From Spiro-02 sp034114085 (GTDB taxonomy: Bacteria; Spirochaetota; Spirochaetia; Sphaerochaetales; Sphaerochaetaceae): a stretch of DNA of 29,696 bases. A model generated the notes under the pieces. That model saw only the letters and a list, made by a program, of their open reading frames with translations, was not told the origin of the DNA and searched no databases. The position numbers were made by a program, and so were the translations under genes. Positions 15,643-24,363 of the stretch are shown in pieces (positions within the stretch are counted from its first letter, which is position 1; each line of letters opens with the position of its first letter). The stretch covers positions 1-29,696 of the forward strand of contig JAXEWB010000021.1 in the NCBI GenBank assembly GCA_034114085.1, written 5' to 3'.

Positions 15643-17412
15643 ATGAAGGAAATAAAAAGCCTGAGTCTGAGGAGCAAGGTAATCGCAGTCTTTGTGACTC
15701 TTGTCGCTGCGTCGATGCTGATCCTGCTTGTGCTGAACTACTATACGGATTTGGCGAAGCAGAAAGAGGCATACATCACATACACGGAGGACATGCTTGC
15801 GCTGTCTGCCGTCAACCTTACCTTTGAATTGAGGCAGATTCTTGATTTGACGCTCGTTCCATACATGGACGATGCGCTTTTCAACCTGCTCGCGGGGAAG
15901 GGCGTGGAAAACGTGGAGACGGAGCTGCTTGAGAATTCACTTCTTCCCATACTCAATTCAAACAGCTATATCACGCAGGTACATCTCTTTTCGGAGGCGA
16001 GGCAGGAATCGTTCGTGGCGAGAAGTCATAATCTCTACAGGCGGAAGGTCGGTGCCTCCGATACCAATGCAAAGTCTCATGATGTTTCCGTTTCCTGCCA
16101 GAAACAACATTCATACGGAATTCCTTTCAACAAAAATCCTGATGGTCTTGTGATTACGGTAAGCCGGAATCTCTATGATCTTCCGGGACGGGACTATACG
16201 GGGTGTATCGATGTTGACGTAGCGCTTGATTTCTTTGCGAACGCCAATGCGACGCTATATTCCGGGGATGACGATATCGTCGCATGCCTTACGGGTGACG
16301 GTGAAATTATCTACGCCTATCCTGATGGAGCGCTGGCCGAAGCCGTTCTTACGAACATCTCGCTGGAGGGCGAATATGGAAACGCTTCGGTCAGGAACGA
16401 CGGTGTCGGATATACAATGCTGTACAGGAAGGTCAATCCTGGCGCGGGGCTTGATCCCGTGTATATCGTAAAGGTCATCGAGAACTCCGTGATAAGCCGG
16501 AATGCGAAGGAATCTGGACTGCGCACGTTTCTGGTGGGAGTTATCACGACTATCGTAGCGCTTTTCCTGATCGGCGTCGTCATATCAAGGTTCTTGGAGC
16601 CGTTCGGATATATAGAAAGCCAACTCGCCAAGGTATCCGAAGGCAACCTCAATGTAAGCCTTGAGCTGAAGGATTCGAAGGAATTCTCACGCCTGGCGTC
16701 ACAATTCAACGCCATGATAGATACGATCAACAACGTCATCATACGAAACTATCAGCTTGAGCTTGAGAACAAGAACAACCAGCTCAAGGCGCTCCAGGCC
16801 CAGCTTGATCCTCATTTCATCAACAATACATTGCAGACGATAGGCGCCGAGGCGTTGAAAAAGGGGAATATGGAACTGTACAGTGCGATTCTTCATTTTG
16901 GCGAGATGATGCGTTATACAATGAACTTCCGAGAAATGAAAGTCCGGTTTGGCGATGAGGTCGCATATACCGAAAACTACCTCAATTTCCAAAAGATGAG
17001 ATTCGGCGACCGTCTGGACTATGCCGTCGACGTATCCCCCGATGTACTTGAAATAGAAGTCCCGAAGCTTCTTCTCCAGCCCCTCGTCGAGAATTCCCTC
17101 AAACATGGCTACAATGACGCATTTGTCGGCGTGATCAGGATATACATACATGCGTCAGTGGAGAACGGACGTTTTTCAATGATATGCGGCAATTCTGGAG
17201 CTGGTCTGAGCGCTCAGGAACTTTCGATGCTCAGACAAAACATTGAAAAGGCAAGGAGCGGGGGAGGGGAATCGACCAACATAGGGTTGAGAAACCTTGC
17301 GAGAAGACTCCAGCTACTTTATGGAAACCGCGCTCTGCTTCAGGTCGACTCGAAAGACGGTAGGGGATTTTCCGTCACCCTTGAGATACCGCTGGAGGAT
17401 AAAGGTGTTTAA
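15643..17412 (+). CDS. YesM-type sensor histidine kinase
   Basis: A membrane sensor kinase of the YesM/LytS (His_kinase, HATPase_c) type, 589 residues from this start. Two membrane segments (about residues 13-34 and near 300) flank an extracellular sensing domain of about 250 residues. A HAMP linker follows (LEPFGYIESQLAKVSEGNL), then LKALQAQLDPHFINNTLQTI with the phosphoacceptor His391, and the ATP-binding domain with LLQPLVENSLKHG. The glycine-rich lid (GGGESTNIGLRNLARRL) is present. ATG at 15643 fits the family N-terminus but has no Shine-Dalgarno sequence; ATG at 15580 adds 21 residues and has a weak GGCGGG. The gene diverges from the galactoside importer and overlaps its response regulator, so it probably senses an extracellular sugar or the loaded binding protein. 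Confidence 0.92.
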   Translation: MKEIKSLSLRSKVIAVFVTLVAASMLILLVLNYYTDLAKQKEAYITYTEDMLALSAVNLTFELRQILDLTLVPYMDDALFNLLAGKGVENVETELLENSLLPILNSNSYITQVHLFSEARQESFVARSHNLYRRKVGASDTNAKSHDVSVSCQKQHSYGIPFNKNPDGLVITVSRNLYDLPGRDYTGCIDVDVALDFFANANATLYSGDDDIVACLTGDGEIIYAYPDGALAEAVLTNISLEGEYGNASVRNDGVGYTMLYRKVNPGAGLDPVYIVKVIENSVISRNAKESGLRTFLVGVITTIVALFLIGVVISRFLEPFGYIESQLAKVSEGNLNVSLELKDSKEFSRLASQFNAMIDTINNVIIRNYQLELENKNNQLKALQAQLDPHFINNTLQTIGAEALKKGNMELYSAILHFGEMMRYTMNFREMKVRFGDEVAYTENYLNFQKMRFGDRLDYAVDVSPDVLEIEVPKLLLQPLVENSLKHGYNDAFVGVIRIYIHASVENGRFSMICGNSGAGLSAQELSMLRQNIEKARSGGGESTNIGLRNLARRLQLLYGNRALLQVDSKDGRGFSVTLEIPLEDKGV

Positions 17413-18223
17413 TGTTCTGATTGTAGATGATGAAGAAGCTGTGCGGTTGTCCGTCCGGTATCTTGCGGATTTTGAGAAACGGGGGATATCGAACATATAT
17501 GAAGCTTCCAATGGAAACGAGGCTCGCCAAATCATGTACGAGCATAAGATCCATATCCTTCTTACGGACATCTGTATGAGCGGACAGGACGGCATATTCC
17601 TCATGAACTGGGTTCGGGCTCACTTTCCTGAGACAAAAATCATAGCTATCAGTGGATATCAGAATTTTGACTATATCCTTCAGTCGATGCGGAACGGCGC
17701 GATGGATTACTTGTTGAAGCCCATCGATCCCGCCCGTCTTGACATGTTGCTTGATGCGGCGATACGGGAATTGAACGGACAAAGCGGAGAAAATGACTTC
17801 GAGGTGTTTGAACAGTTGCGGGTGTACATTGAAAAGAACTATGACAAATTTCTCTATCTGGGTGACCTCGCGAAACGTTTCGGATTCAATGCTTCCTATC
17901 TTTCAAGGCGTTTCAAGCAAAAATACGGCGATGGGATCATCGAATATGTAACAAAGATACGGATTCAGAAGGCAAAGGAGAGCCTTGTTTCTTCGGATAT
18001 GAAACTCAAGGATTTGGCTGCCAGGCTGGGATACAAGGATGAAAAGTATTTTTCCCGTGTCTTCGCCCAGACGACCGGCATGAGTCCCAACGCATGGAGA
18101 AGAAAAGCCCGGGAGGAATCATCCCCGTCCGGTATGCCCGTCGTTGATATGGGAAACACCATTGATACGGAAAACGGCGCTGTTCCCCCTGATACCCATG
18201 ATGCCCCCAATACCGATGTATAG
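17405..18223 (+). CDS. YesN-type response regulator with AraC DNA-binding domain
   Basis: This 272-residue transcription factor is the partner of the kinase before it. GTG at 17405 is the start: GGAGGAT lies 4-10 bases upstream and the receiver domain begins at once (VFNVLIVDDEE). The 8-base overlap with the kinase stop implies coupling. In the receiver, Asp8-Asp9 are the acidic pocket, Asp55 (LLTDICMSG) is phosphorylated and Lys105 (LLKPIDP) is conserved. The AraC/XylS double helix-turn-helix covers about residues 145-235 (LGDLAKRFGFNASYLSRRFK; LKDLAARLGYKDEKYFSRVF). An open frame back to 17297 is only kinase sequence in another frame. It likely activates the divergent importer/GH42 operon. 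Confidence 0.93.
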   Translation: MFNVLIVDDEEAVRLSVRYLADFEKRGISNIYEASNGNEARQIMYEHKIHILLTDICMSGQDGIFLMNWVRAHFPETKIIAISGYQNFDYILQSMRNGAMDYLLKPIDPARLDMLLDAAIRELNGQSGENDFEVFEQLRVYIEKNYDKFLYLGDLAKRFGFNASYLSRRFKQKYGDGIIEYVTKIRIQKAKESLVSSDMKLKDLAARLGYKDEKYFSRVFAQTTGMSPNAWRRKAREESSPSGMPVVDMGNTIDTENGAVPPDTHDAPNTDV

Positions 18224-18302
18224 CCATAGTTTCTGCAAGAAGGAGGCTGTATCCGTTTTGCACTCCTTGCTGTATCCATTCCTCCTCCGTTGCCTTTGTC
18301 TT

Positions 18303-18953
18303 CTACTTTACCGGCTTTGCGATGATGAAGCACATGTTGTTTGCATGGTCTTCGGGAAAGAGCGTGTAGAACGTGAAATTGTCGAAGAACCGTTCCGCGC
18401 CGTAGATCCCATAGCCGTCCTGATTGTTGTCGGTGGTATCGAATGAATCCGCTACGATCAGCACGTCATCACTCGTATAATCCTCAGTTCCCATGGAGTC
18501 GTAACCAATGATTACCTGCCAGTGTCCACCCCAGTCATTCCAGCCGATGATGACTGGAAGCCCTTGGCGGATCTGTTCTCGGATGAAATTCAGGTCGAAC
18601 GTCTCCGGATTCTCGGCATAGTCGTAGGTGGTGGTCAGTTCAAAGCCTCCTATCTTGTCAAACATCTCGATCATCTGATCCAGGCACGTGCCAATGTGCC
18701 GTTCGCCATGGTCTATTCGCAAGGCGGCCAGCGTTTCTTCATTCCACGTTTCCAACTTGCCGAAATAGTCCAAGACCATCAGCTCGCAGCACACGCCACA
18801 AGACCACTAGGAAGTCTGCTGGATTGTGCGGAATCGCGGGAGGATCGCCAGTGCGTCGGTAGAGACCGCATTGTAGAAATCTACATGGGCGAAATAGGGG
18901 GAATCAGGGTGGTCTCCCAGCCGCTCGACGGCCTTCGCGCCATTATCGTTCAT
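18303..18953 (-). pseudogene. C39-like cysteine peptidase, interrupted by an amber codon
   Basis: The minus strand from ATG at 18953 encodes MNDNGAKAVERLGDHPDSPY, then FYNAVSTDALAILPRFRTIQQTS, a TAG stop (18809-18807), then WSCGVCCELMVLDYFGK and a normal C39-like domain through GGHWQVIIGYD (His) and VADSFDTTDNNQDGYGIYG (Asp). Reading through the stop joins the two halves of the STDxLxILPxFxTxQQT-x-x-x-CG pattern of papain-like C39_2 peptidases without a gap; GAG (Glu) to TAG is the simplest change. The Cys codon of WSCG follows 2 codons after the stop, and the first later start (GTG at 18794) excludes it, so no catalytic fragment can be made. No signal peptide is visible, so the 5' end may also be lost. 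Confidence 0.78.
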
Positions 18954-19133
18954 ATCAATGGCGTATAATGTTCATTGAGATGTGTAAGTGAATCTCGCGG
19001 TTATATTAATGCTTGTTACTGGCATAATAACGGGCTATCTGTCGATGTAATATATACGTAGGCTTAAGGTTTTATCCCCTCGGAAGATTTATTAGTAATT
19101 AACTGATATTTTTTAATAATAAAAAAATATTAG

Positions 19134-19162
19134 TTGACAGTTGAAATATTCCGTCTGATAAT
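19134..19162 (+). promoter_or_regulatory. Strong sigma-70 promoter of the second sugar operon, with candidate operator
   Basis: A perfect TTGACA (19134-19139), a 17-base spacer and GATAAT (19157-19162) give a near-consensus promoter about 30 bases before the binding-protein start. The -35 box lies between two AATATT motifs and within a tandem repeat AGTTGAC-AGTTGAA. Both are plausible binding sites for a repressor such as the ROK protein encoded at the end of the locus; that link is inference. Confidence 0.75.
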
Positions 19163-19191
19163 GCAAATACACGAAAAACGAGGAGGATGAT

Positions 19192-20529
19192 ATGTTTTTC
19201 ACAGTCCTACTACTTTGTCTGACGGTTCTTGTGTCCCCGGTTTTTGCGGCGGGACAGAAAGAAACTTCTGCGCCAGCGGTGAACATGGAAGTTGGCGAGG
19301 ATGGAATCGCCTGGAAACAGTTCGCCGGTACGACCCTGCGGCTCGGAATGAACAAGCATGCGTATACCGAGACAATCCGGAAGGTATTGCCCGAATTTGA
19401 AGAAAAGACCGGTATCAAGGTTATCGTGGAGGACTATGCGCAGGATGAATTCATGTCCAAGCGGTTGGTCGACCTCTCTTCCGGAGCCGGGACCTACGAT
19501 CTGGTCATGATGGACAGCGTTTGTACGCAGGCCGCCCAAGCCGGTTGGATCGAGAATCTTGAACCTTGGTTCCAGCGGCGCGACCTGGTTGATCTGGAAA
19601 GCTACGATCTCAATGACCTCGCTCCGTCTTGGAAACTTGCCTTCACCTATCAGGACGACCTGTACGCGATTCCCGTTTCCGGTGAAAAGCAGATGCTGTT
19701 CTATCGCGCCGACCTGTTCAAGGAACATGGAATCAAGGTTCCTGAGACGTTCGACGAAGTGTACGCCGCCGCCGAATACTTCAAGAAAATCATGCCCGCC
19801 GGTATCCTGGTAAGAGGGCAGAAAATCCACACCGTATCCAACTGCACCGGCGTGATTTGGTCCTATGGCGGCAAGATCGCCGATTCTCTTGACTACAACT
19901 ATGCGGTGTTCAACACTCCGGAAGCGGTCGCCGGCGCCGACATGTATACTTCGTTGGCCCGCAAGTTCGGTCCCGCGGGCATCGAAAACTACACTTGGTA
20001 TGAATGTGTCTCCGATTTCCAGCAGGGCAAGGCCCCGATGTTCCTTGACATGAGCGTATTCATGAGCCAGCTGGAAGACCCGACGGCCTCCACCGTGGCG
20101 GGCAAGATCGGGTATGCGCCGATGCCGGCGGGGCCCGCAGGTTCCAAGCCGACCGGCGGCGCCTGGGCCATGTCCATGAGCTCTTCTTCTAAAAACAAGG
20201 ACGCGGCCTGGTTGTTGCTGTCCTGGCTGACCTGCCCCGAGACCAGCAGGAAGCTTGCCGCGATCAGTGGCGTGGCGTCCCGCGTCTCCGCATTGTCCAG
20301 CGACGAAATCAAGAATACGTTCCCTGAAGACTGGTTGACTGCTTTGCAGGCGGGACTTGCGGCGGAAGTTGAGGAAACCACGTTCCCGACGATTTCCCGC
20401 AACGAGGAATACTTGGATACGATCGGTACTGCGTTCAATTCCTTGATCCAGAAAGAACAGGACGTGCAGAAAGTTCTCGACGACGCCGTCGTCAAGGTCA
20501 CAAAGCTGTTCGAGCTTGAAAAGAAGTGA
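19192..20529 (+). CDS. Sugar ABC transporter substrate-binding protein (second locus)
   Basis: A 445-residue binding protein of the CUT1 type, first gene of the second sugar operon, with GAGGAGGATGAT directly before the ATG. The hydrophobic N-terminus MFFTVLLLCLTVLVSPVFA ends in a signal peptidase I style site followed by AGQKETS; there is no lipobox Cys. Unusually, no Lys or Arg precedes the hydrophobic core. Family features are LRLGMNKHAYTETIRKVLPEFEEKTGIKV, YDLVMMDS, YAIPVSGEKQMLFYRADLF and the late GGAWAMSMSSSSKNKDAAWLLLSWL. The protein should present an unidentified sugar or polyol to the two permeases downstream. Its coding is more GC-rich than the kinase/regulator pair to the left. Confidence 0.92.
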   Translation: MFFTVLLLCLTVLVSPVFAAGQKETSAPAVNMEVGEDGIAWKQFAGTTLRLGMNKHAYTETIRKVLPEFEEKTGIKVIVEDYAQDEFMSKRLVDLSSGAGTYDLVMMDSVCTQAAQAGWIENLEPWFQRRDLVDLESYDLNDLAPSWKLAFTYQDDLYAIPVSGEKQMLFYRADLFKEHGIKVPETFDEVYAAAEYFKKIMPAGILVRGQKIHTVSNCTGVIWSYGGKIADSLDYNYAVFNTPEAVAGADMYTSLARKFGPAGIENYTWYECVSDFQQGKAPMFLDMSVFMSQLEDPTASTVAGKIGYAPMPAGPAGSKPTGGAWAMSMSSSSKNKDAAWLLLSWLTCPETSRKLAAISGVASRVSALSSDEIKNTFPEDWLTALQAGLAAEVEETTFPTISRNEEYLDTIGTAFNSLIQKEQDVQKVLDDAVVKVTKLFELEKK

Positions 20530-20545
20530 TGCATTGAAATTCCGC

Positions 20546-20613
20546 GGGAGGGCGGCGGCCTTTGTACGACTGGCTGTGCTTTTCTGACTGTGCCGTCGCC
20601 TTCCCTGATTTTT
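20546..20613 (+). terminator. In-operon terminator/attenuator after the binding-protein gene
   Basis: GGGAGGGCGGCGGC (20546-20559) pairs with GCCGTCGCCTTCCC (20592-20605) over 14 positions, two of them G-U, and TTTTT follows at 20609-20613. It sits between the binding-protein stop and the first permease. Such partial terminators allow more binding protein than permease to be made. Confidence 0.65.
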
Positions 20614-20676
20614 CCGCTGAAGTTCACCGCATCTGAGATGTATGCGGGACGTATGTGAAGACAAGAGGAGAATGCT

Positions 20677-21576
20677 ATGCCGCCTCTCAAGAACAAAGGA
20701 TTGAGGGAACGTGAAATCGCCAGGTTCCGGTGGGCCATGCTCGGGCCGGGGCTGCTGGTGCTGTTCATCATCAATCTTATTCCGATTCTCGATACGATAT
20801 ATACCAGCCTGTTCGACTATTACCTGCCCATGCCCCAGGACAAGGTTTTCGTCGGATTGTCCAACTATATCAATTTGTTCAAGGAGCCGCGGTTCCTGCA
20901 ATCCTGCCTGCGGACGCTATTGTTCATGCTCATGGTCGTCTCCGCCGAAACCCTGCTTGGTTTCGCCATCGCATTGGCTTTGACGTCGAACGCTTTCGGG
21001 ACCAAGGCGTTGCGTGGAGTGCTAATCCTGCCGATTATGCTGACGCCTATCGCCACCGCGTTCATGTGGCGCATCATGTACAGCCCGACGCTTGGAATCC
21101 TCAACTATTTTCTGGAGCTGCTGAATATTCCGCCGCAGAAATGGATCTACGGGGCCAACCAGGCGCTTCCGTCGGTAGCTGTGGTGGTCGCATGGTGCAA
21201 GACCCCGTTCATGGTGATGGTGTTCTATACCGGGTTGCTGTCGGTCAGCGACGACGTCCTTGAGGCGGCGAGGATCGACGGAGCGAACGGCTGGAACATC
21301 CTCTGGAGGATCAAGCTTCCGTTGATCAAGCCGGTGTTTTTCGTCGCGATCCTGTTCCAGACCATCGATACGGCGAAGGAATTCGATTTCACCCAGATAC
21401 TGACGCGCGGCGGTCCCGGCTCGGCCACCGAATCGCTCTCCATCTTTACGTACCTGAACAGTTTCGGGTTCCTGAAAATGGGCTACGGTTCAGCCTCCGC
21501 GATCATACTGAGCGCGTTCATCTTCATGCTGGCGATTTTCATCATCAAGGCGGGAGGGATTGATTTTGACAAATAA
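20677..21576 (+). CDS. Sugar ABC transporter permease, MalF/UgpA type (second locus)
   Basis: The 299-residue inner-membrane subunit has a charged N-terminus (RERE), a first membrane segment at about residues 19-40 and six in total. Its EAA loop reads LEAARIDGANGWNILWRIKL and it carries the usual TRGGPGSATESLSIFTY segment near the C-terminus. GAGGAG lies 7 bases before the ATG. A 147-base gap with a hairpin terminator separates it from the binding-protein gene. It overlaps the next permease gene by 11 bases when that gene starts at TTG 21566, indicating coupled synthesis of the membrane pair. Confidence 0.93.
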   Translation: MPPLKNKGLREREIARFRWAMLGPGLLVLFIINLIPILDTIYTSLFDYYLPMPQDKVFVGLSNYINLFKEPRFLQSCLRTLLFMLMVVSAETLLGFAIALALTSNAFGTKALRGVLILPIMLTPIATAFMWRIMYSPTLGILNYFLELLNIPPQKWIYGANQALPSVAVVVAWCKTPFMVMVFYTGLLSVSDDVLEAARIDGANGWNILWRIKLPLIKPVFFVAILFQTIDTAKEFDFTQILTRGGPGSATESLSIFTYLNSFGFLKMGYGSASAIILSAFIFMLAIFIIKAGGIDFDK

Positions 21577-22432
21577 ACCGAAACTGGTCCATCTTTCCAT
21601 GGCCGGGAAAAAGAAGACGATGAAAATCATCGCTACGGTACTGCTGTGGCTGTTCGCGGTCATATATATGTTCCCGTTGGTTTGGACGGTCATGTTCTCG
21701 TTCAAGACTAAAGTCGACGCGCTGTCGTATCCGCCGAAGATATTCTCCGCGTTCACAGTCGCCAACTACGTGGAGGTCTGGACGAACAGCGAGTTCCTGC
21801 AATATACGGCGAACTCCCTGATCATAGCGTTGTCCGCGACCGGGATCGGCATGCTGCTGGGGACTCCCGCCGCCTATATCCTGTCACGCAGCTACTATAA
21901 GCCGAAAGGGTCGAAGTACCTGCTGTTCGGGGTGCTGTCGACACGTATCGTGCCGCAGATCACGTTCATGATCCCGTTCTTCATTGTATTTCGCAAGCTG
22001 CATATGATTGACACCCATATTTCAATCATCATCATGCATCTGACGATCATATTGGGATTCGGAATATGGATGATGAGGTCTTACTTCATGGATATCCCCT
22101 TCGACCTGGAACAGTCGGCGCTGATTGACGGGTGTACGTATTTTCAGGCGTTCTACAAGATCATCATCCCGCTGGCGGGACCGGGTATCGCTACCACGGC
22201 GATCTTTTCCTTCAACTATAGCTGGAACGAGTTCCTCTATGCGTTGATTCTTACAGGGACGAAGACAAAGACGCTGCCGCTGGGGGTGTACAACTGGGTG
22301 AGCTATGAATCCATCGACTGGGGAGGCTTGACCGCCACGGCGGTCCTTGCCCTGATCCCCATCGTAATCTTCTACTGCTTCGTCCAAAAGGGCCTGGTAC
22401 GTGGAATGACGATGGGCGCGGTGAAGGGTTGA
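21566..22432 (+). CDS. Sugar ABC transporter permease, MalG type (second locus), TTG start
   Basis: This 288-residue permease has six membrane segments, the EAA loop LEQSALIDGCTYFQAFYKII and the MalG-type ending GMTMGAVKG. I place the start at TTG 21566 because GGAGGG (21553-21558) lies 7 bases upstream. A TTG at 21560 is too close to that site, and the first ATG (21599) would drop the N-terminal basic stretch only partly. The gene overlaps the 3' end of the preceding permease gene. As in the first locus, no ATP-binding subunit is encoded nearby. Confidence 0.92.
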   Translation: MTNKPKLVHLSMAGKKKTMKIIATVLLWLFAVIYMFPLVWTVMFSFKTKVDALSYPPKIFSAFTVANYVEVWTNSEFLQYTANSLIIALSATGIGMLLGTPAAYILSRSYYKPKGSKYLLFGVLSTRIVPQITFMIPFFIVFRKLHMIDTHISIIIMHLTIILGFGIWMMRSYFMDIPFDLEQSALIDGCTYFQAFYKIIIPLAGPGIATTAIFSFNYSWNEFLYALILTGTKTKTLPLGVYNWVSYESIDWGGLTATAVLALIPIVIFYCFVQKGLVRGMTMGAVKG

Positions 22433-22505
22433 CCTTCCTGACTTGTATATTCAGATACGTCTGATACGACATATATCGCTGGAGACAGCGGAAAAGGAGA
22501 AAATC

Positions 22506-23345
22506 ATGAAAAACGAACTTGGATTGCTGATCAAGCTGGACCGCCAGGAGAATATTGAGAATCTGCTCCGCAGAGTGGTAGACCTTGGCTTCAAGTCATG
22601 CCAGATATCAACGTATGTACCGTCCTTGTATACGCAGGAGACCGCCGACCTCATCAACACCTATTGTAGGAAATACGGTCTGGGCGTGTCATTGTGGTGG
22701 GCCGGATGGCCGGGGACGCATCATTGGAATTTCGTAGGCGGCCCGGCTTCCGTGGGGTTGGTCCCGATGGAATATCGCAAGGAGCGGTGCGAGATCATGA
22801 AACAGGCGTCGGACTTCTGCAAGCTGATCGGGGTGGACCGGATCGCCACCCACGCCGGATTCATTCCCGAGGACCTGCACGACCCCTTGTATGTTTCGTT
22901 GGTCGAGGATCTGAAGGCTGTCGCCGCCTATTGCAAGAAGAACGGCCAGTTGTTCTGTTTTGAGACTGGACAGGAAACTCCCGTGACCTTGCTGCGGACC
23001 ATACAGGACATCGGGTACGACAATGTCGGAATCAACCTCGATCCCGCCAACCTGGTCATGTACGGCAAGGGAAACGCGGTTGATTCGCTGAAAGTGCTGG
23101 GCAAGTATCTGTTTGGCGTCCACATCAAGGACGGCTGCTATCCGACGGACGGCAAGGAACTCGGCGTCGAAGTCCCTGTCGGCCAAGGGGATGTCGATAT
23201 GCCCCGGCTACTCGCCGCCATCGAGGAGCTTGGATATGACGGGCCGCTCACCATCGAAATCGAGCTGGACAGGCGCATGGGTGAAAACACGCCGGAGCAG
23301 GCCATCAAGGAGACCGTGGCGTACCTGAAGCAATTTATCGACTAA
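22506..23345 (+). CDS. Sugar phosphate isomerase/epimerase (xylose isomerase-like TIM barrel)
   Basis: A 279-residue soluble protein of the AP endonuclease 2/IolE/DTE-like TIM-barrel superfamily. The start at 22506 is preceded by AAGGAG and begins MKNELGLLIKLD, the first barrel strand; the frame upstream to 22443 is not conserved. Metal-site elements are visible: ATHAGFIPED, CFETGQETP (Glu), GINLDPANLVMYG (Asp), FGVHIKDG (His) and a final IEIELDRR (Glu). Members interconvert keto-sugars or inosose-type compounds using a divalent metal. Together with the following oxidoreductase and the importer it forms a catabolic cassette, but the substrate cannot be read from sequence. Confidence 0.88.
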   Translation: MKNELGLLIKLDRQENIENLLRRVVDLGFKSCQISTYVPSLYTQETADLINTYCRKYGLGVSLWWAGWPGTHHWNFVGGPASVGLVPMEYRKERCEIMKQASDFCKLIGVDRIATHAGFIPEDLHDPLYVSLVEDLKAVAAYCKKNGQLFCFETGQETPVTLLRTIQDIGYDNVGINLDPANLVMYGKGNAVDSLKVLGKYLFGVHIKDGCYPTDGKELGVEVPVGQGDVDMPRLLAAIEELGYDGPLTIEIELDRRMGENTPEQAIKETVAYLKQFID

Positions 23346-23358
23346 GGATGACTCTTCC

Positions 23359-24348
23359 ATGAATATACTCTCTTGCTATGTAATCGGGGCGGGCTATATG
23401 GGCGTGACCCACTTGGAGTGTCATCTCCGGAATCCGGAGGTGAACGTCCTGGGAATCATTGAAACCGATGAGGCAAAAGGCCTCGCCCTGGCGGAAAAGC
23501 ATTCGTTGAGATGGTTTCCCGATATCGCCTCCGCTTTTGCCTGGACGCCCGCCGTTTTTTGCGATGTCTGTCTTCCCAGCGCCATGCACAAGTCCGCCGT
23601 CATCCAGTCGATGTCCCTTGGGGCCCATGTCGTCTGCGAGAAACCTTTCGCCGTGACTTTGGATGATATCGACGCCATGCTGGACGCTTCCCGGATGTAT
23701 GGGAAGCGCCTGATGGTGGCCCATGTCTGTAGGTTCATGCCCCAGTATGCGCAGGCCAAGGCTTTGCTGGACGGAGGGCGGCTCGGTGCGCCGATTTCCC
23801 TTGTCTGTTCGCGGGAGAGCGAAACTCCGGCGTGGAGCTGGAACAACTGGCTGTATGACAAGAAGATCAGCGGTGGGACGTTGCTTGACCTTTCGGTCCA
23901 TGACTTGGATATCGCGAACTGGTTTCTTGGCGAACCTGAATATCACAGGGCGAGCCTTGTGGGGACTTCCGGCAAGCCAGGCGTGAGTTTCGTCATGTCC
24001 ACGCTGGGGTATCCGGGCGGCGCGCAGGCGAACGTGATCGCGAACCATCTGCTGCCGGACGGCCATCCGTTTGTTTCCGCGTTTCGCCTGACATGCAGCA
24101 AGGGCGTCGTGGAGTTCAATACCGAGGTGTCCCCGAAGGTGCTGACTGTTTTCTGGGATGACGGGAGGGAGGATATCCCGTTGGATTCGCTGGACGGCTT
24201 TGAGAACGCTTATGAAACGGAGCTGAAAAGTTTCGTCAGATGTCTGCGGAAAGGGGATGAGTTCGTCATTACCAACGCTCAGGCTCGTCTTGCGGTCAAG
24301 ACGGTGCATGAACTGTATGCGAACATGCATGAAACCCATGCCGGCTGA
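23359..24348 (+). CDS. Gfo/Idh/MocA family NAD(P)-dependent oxidoreductase
   Basis: The 329-residue enzyme has an N-terminal Rossmann fold with the dinucleotide motif GAGYMG near residues 10-15 and the family hallmark CEKPFA near residue 94-99. The C-terminal alpha/beta domain contains GGTLLDLSVHDLDIANWFLG, including the H-D pair characteristic of the catalytic site region. Relatives oxidise or reduce sugars, inositols and their derivatives. It follows the isomerase by 13 bases with an AAGGATG-like ribosome site and is the last gene of the operon. Isomerase plus Gfo/Idh pairs are common in sugar and inositol breakdown, so conversion of the imported sugar is the likely role. Confidence 0.9.
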   Translation: MNILSCYVIGAGYMGVTHLECHLRNPEVNVLGIIETDEAKGLALAEKHSLRWFPDIASAFAWTPAVFCDVCLPSAMHKSAVIQSMSLGAHVVCEKPFAVTLDDIDAMLDASRMYGKRLMVAHVCRFMPQYAQAKALLDGGRLGAPISLVCSRESETPAWSWNNWLYDKKISGGTLLDLSVHDLDIANWFLGEPEYHRASLVGTSGKPGVSFVMSTLGYPGGAQANVIANHLLPDGHPFVSAFRLTCSKGVVEFNTEVSPKVLTVFWDDGREDIPLDSLDGFENAYETELKSFVRCLRKGDEFVITNAQARLAVKTVHELYANMHETHAG

Positions 24349-24363
24349 ACATTGCGCCGCGGT

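Noticed and set aside
18241..18286. 9-base direct repeat GCTGTATCC (18246 and 18269) and AGGAGG/CCTCCT stem after the response regulator
   Set aside because: Only two copies and a short stem without a T-run; not enough for a repeat element or a firm terminator.
19210..20901. 563-codon open frame opposite the binding-protein and permease genes
   Set aside because: It spans two clear genes and their terminator on the other strand, with no recognisable domain; antisense artefact.
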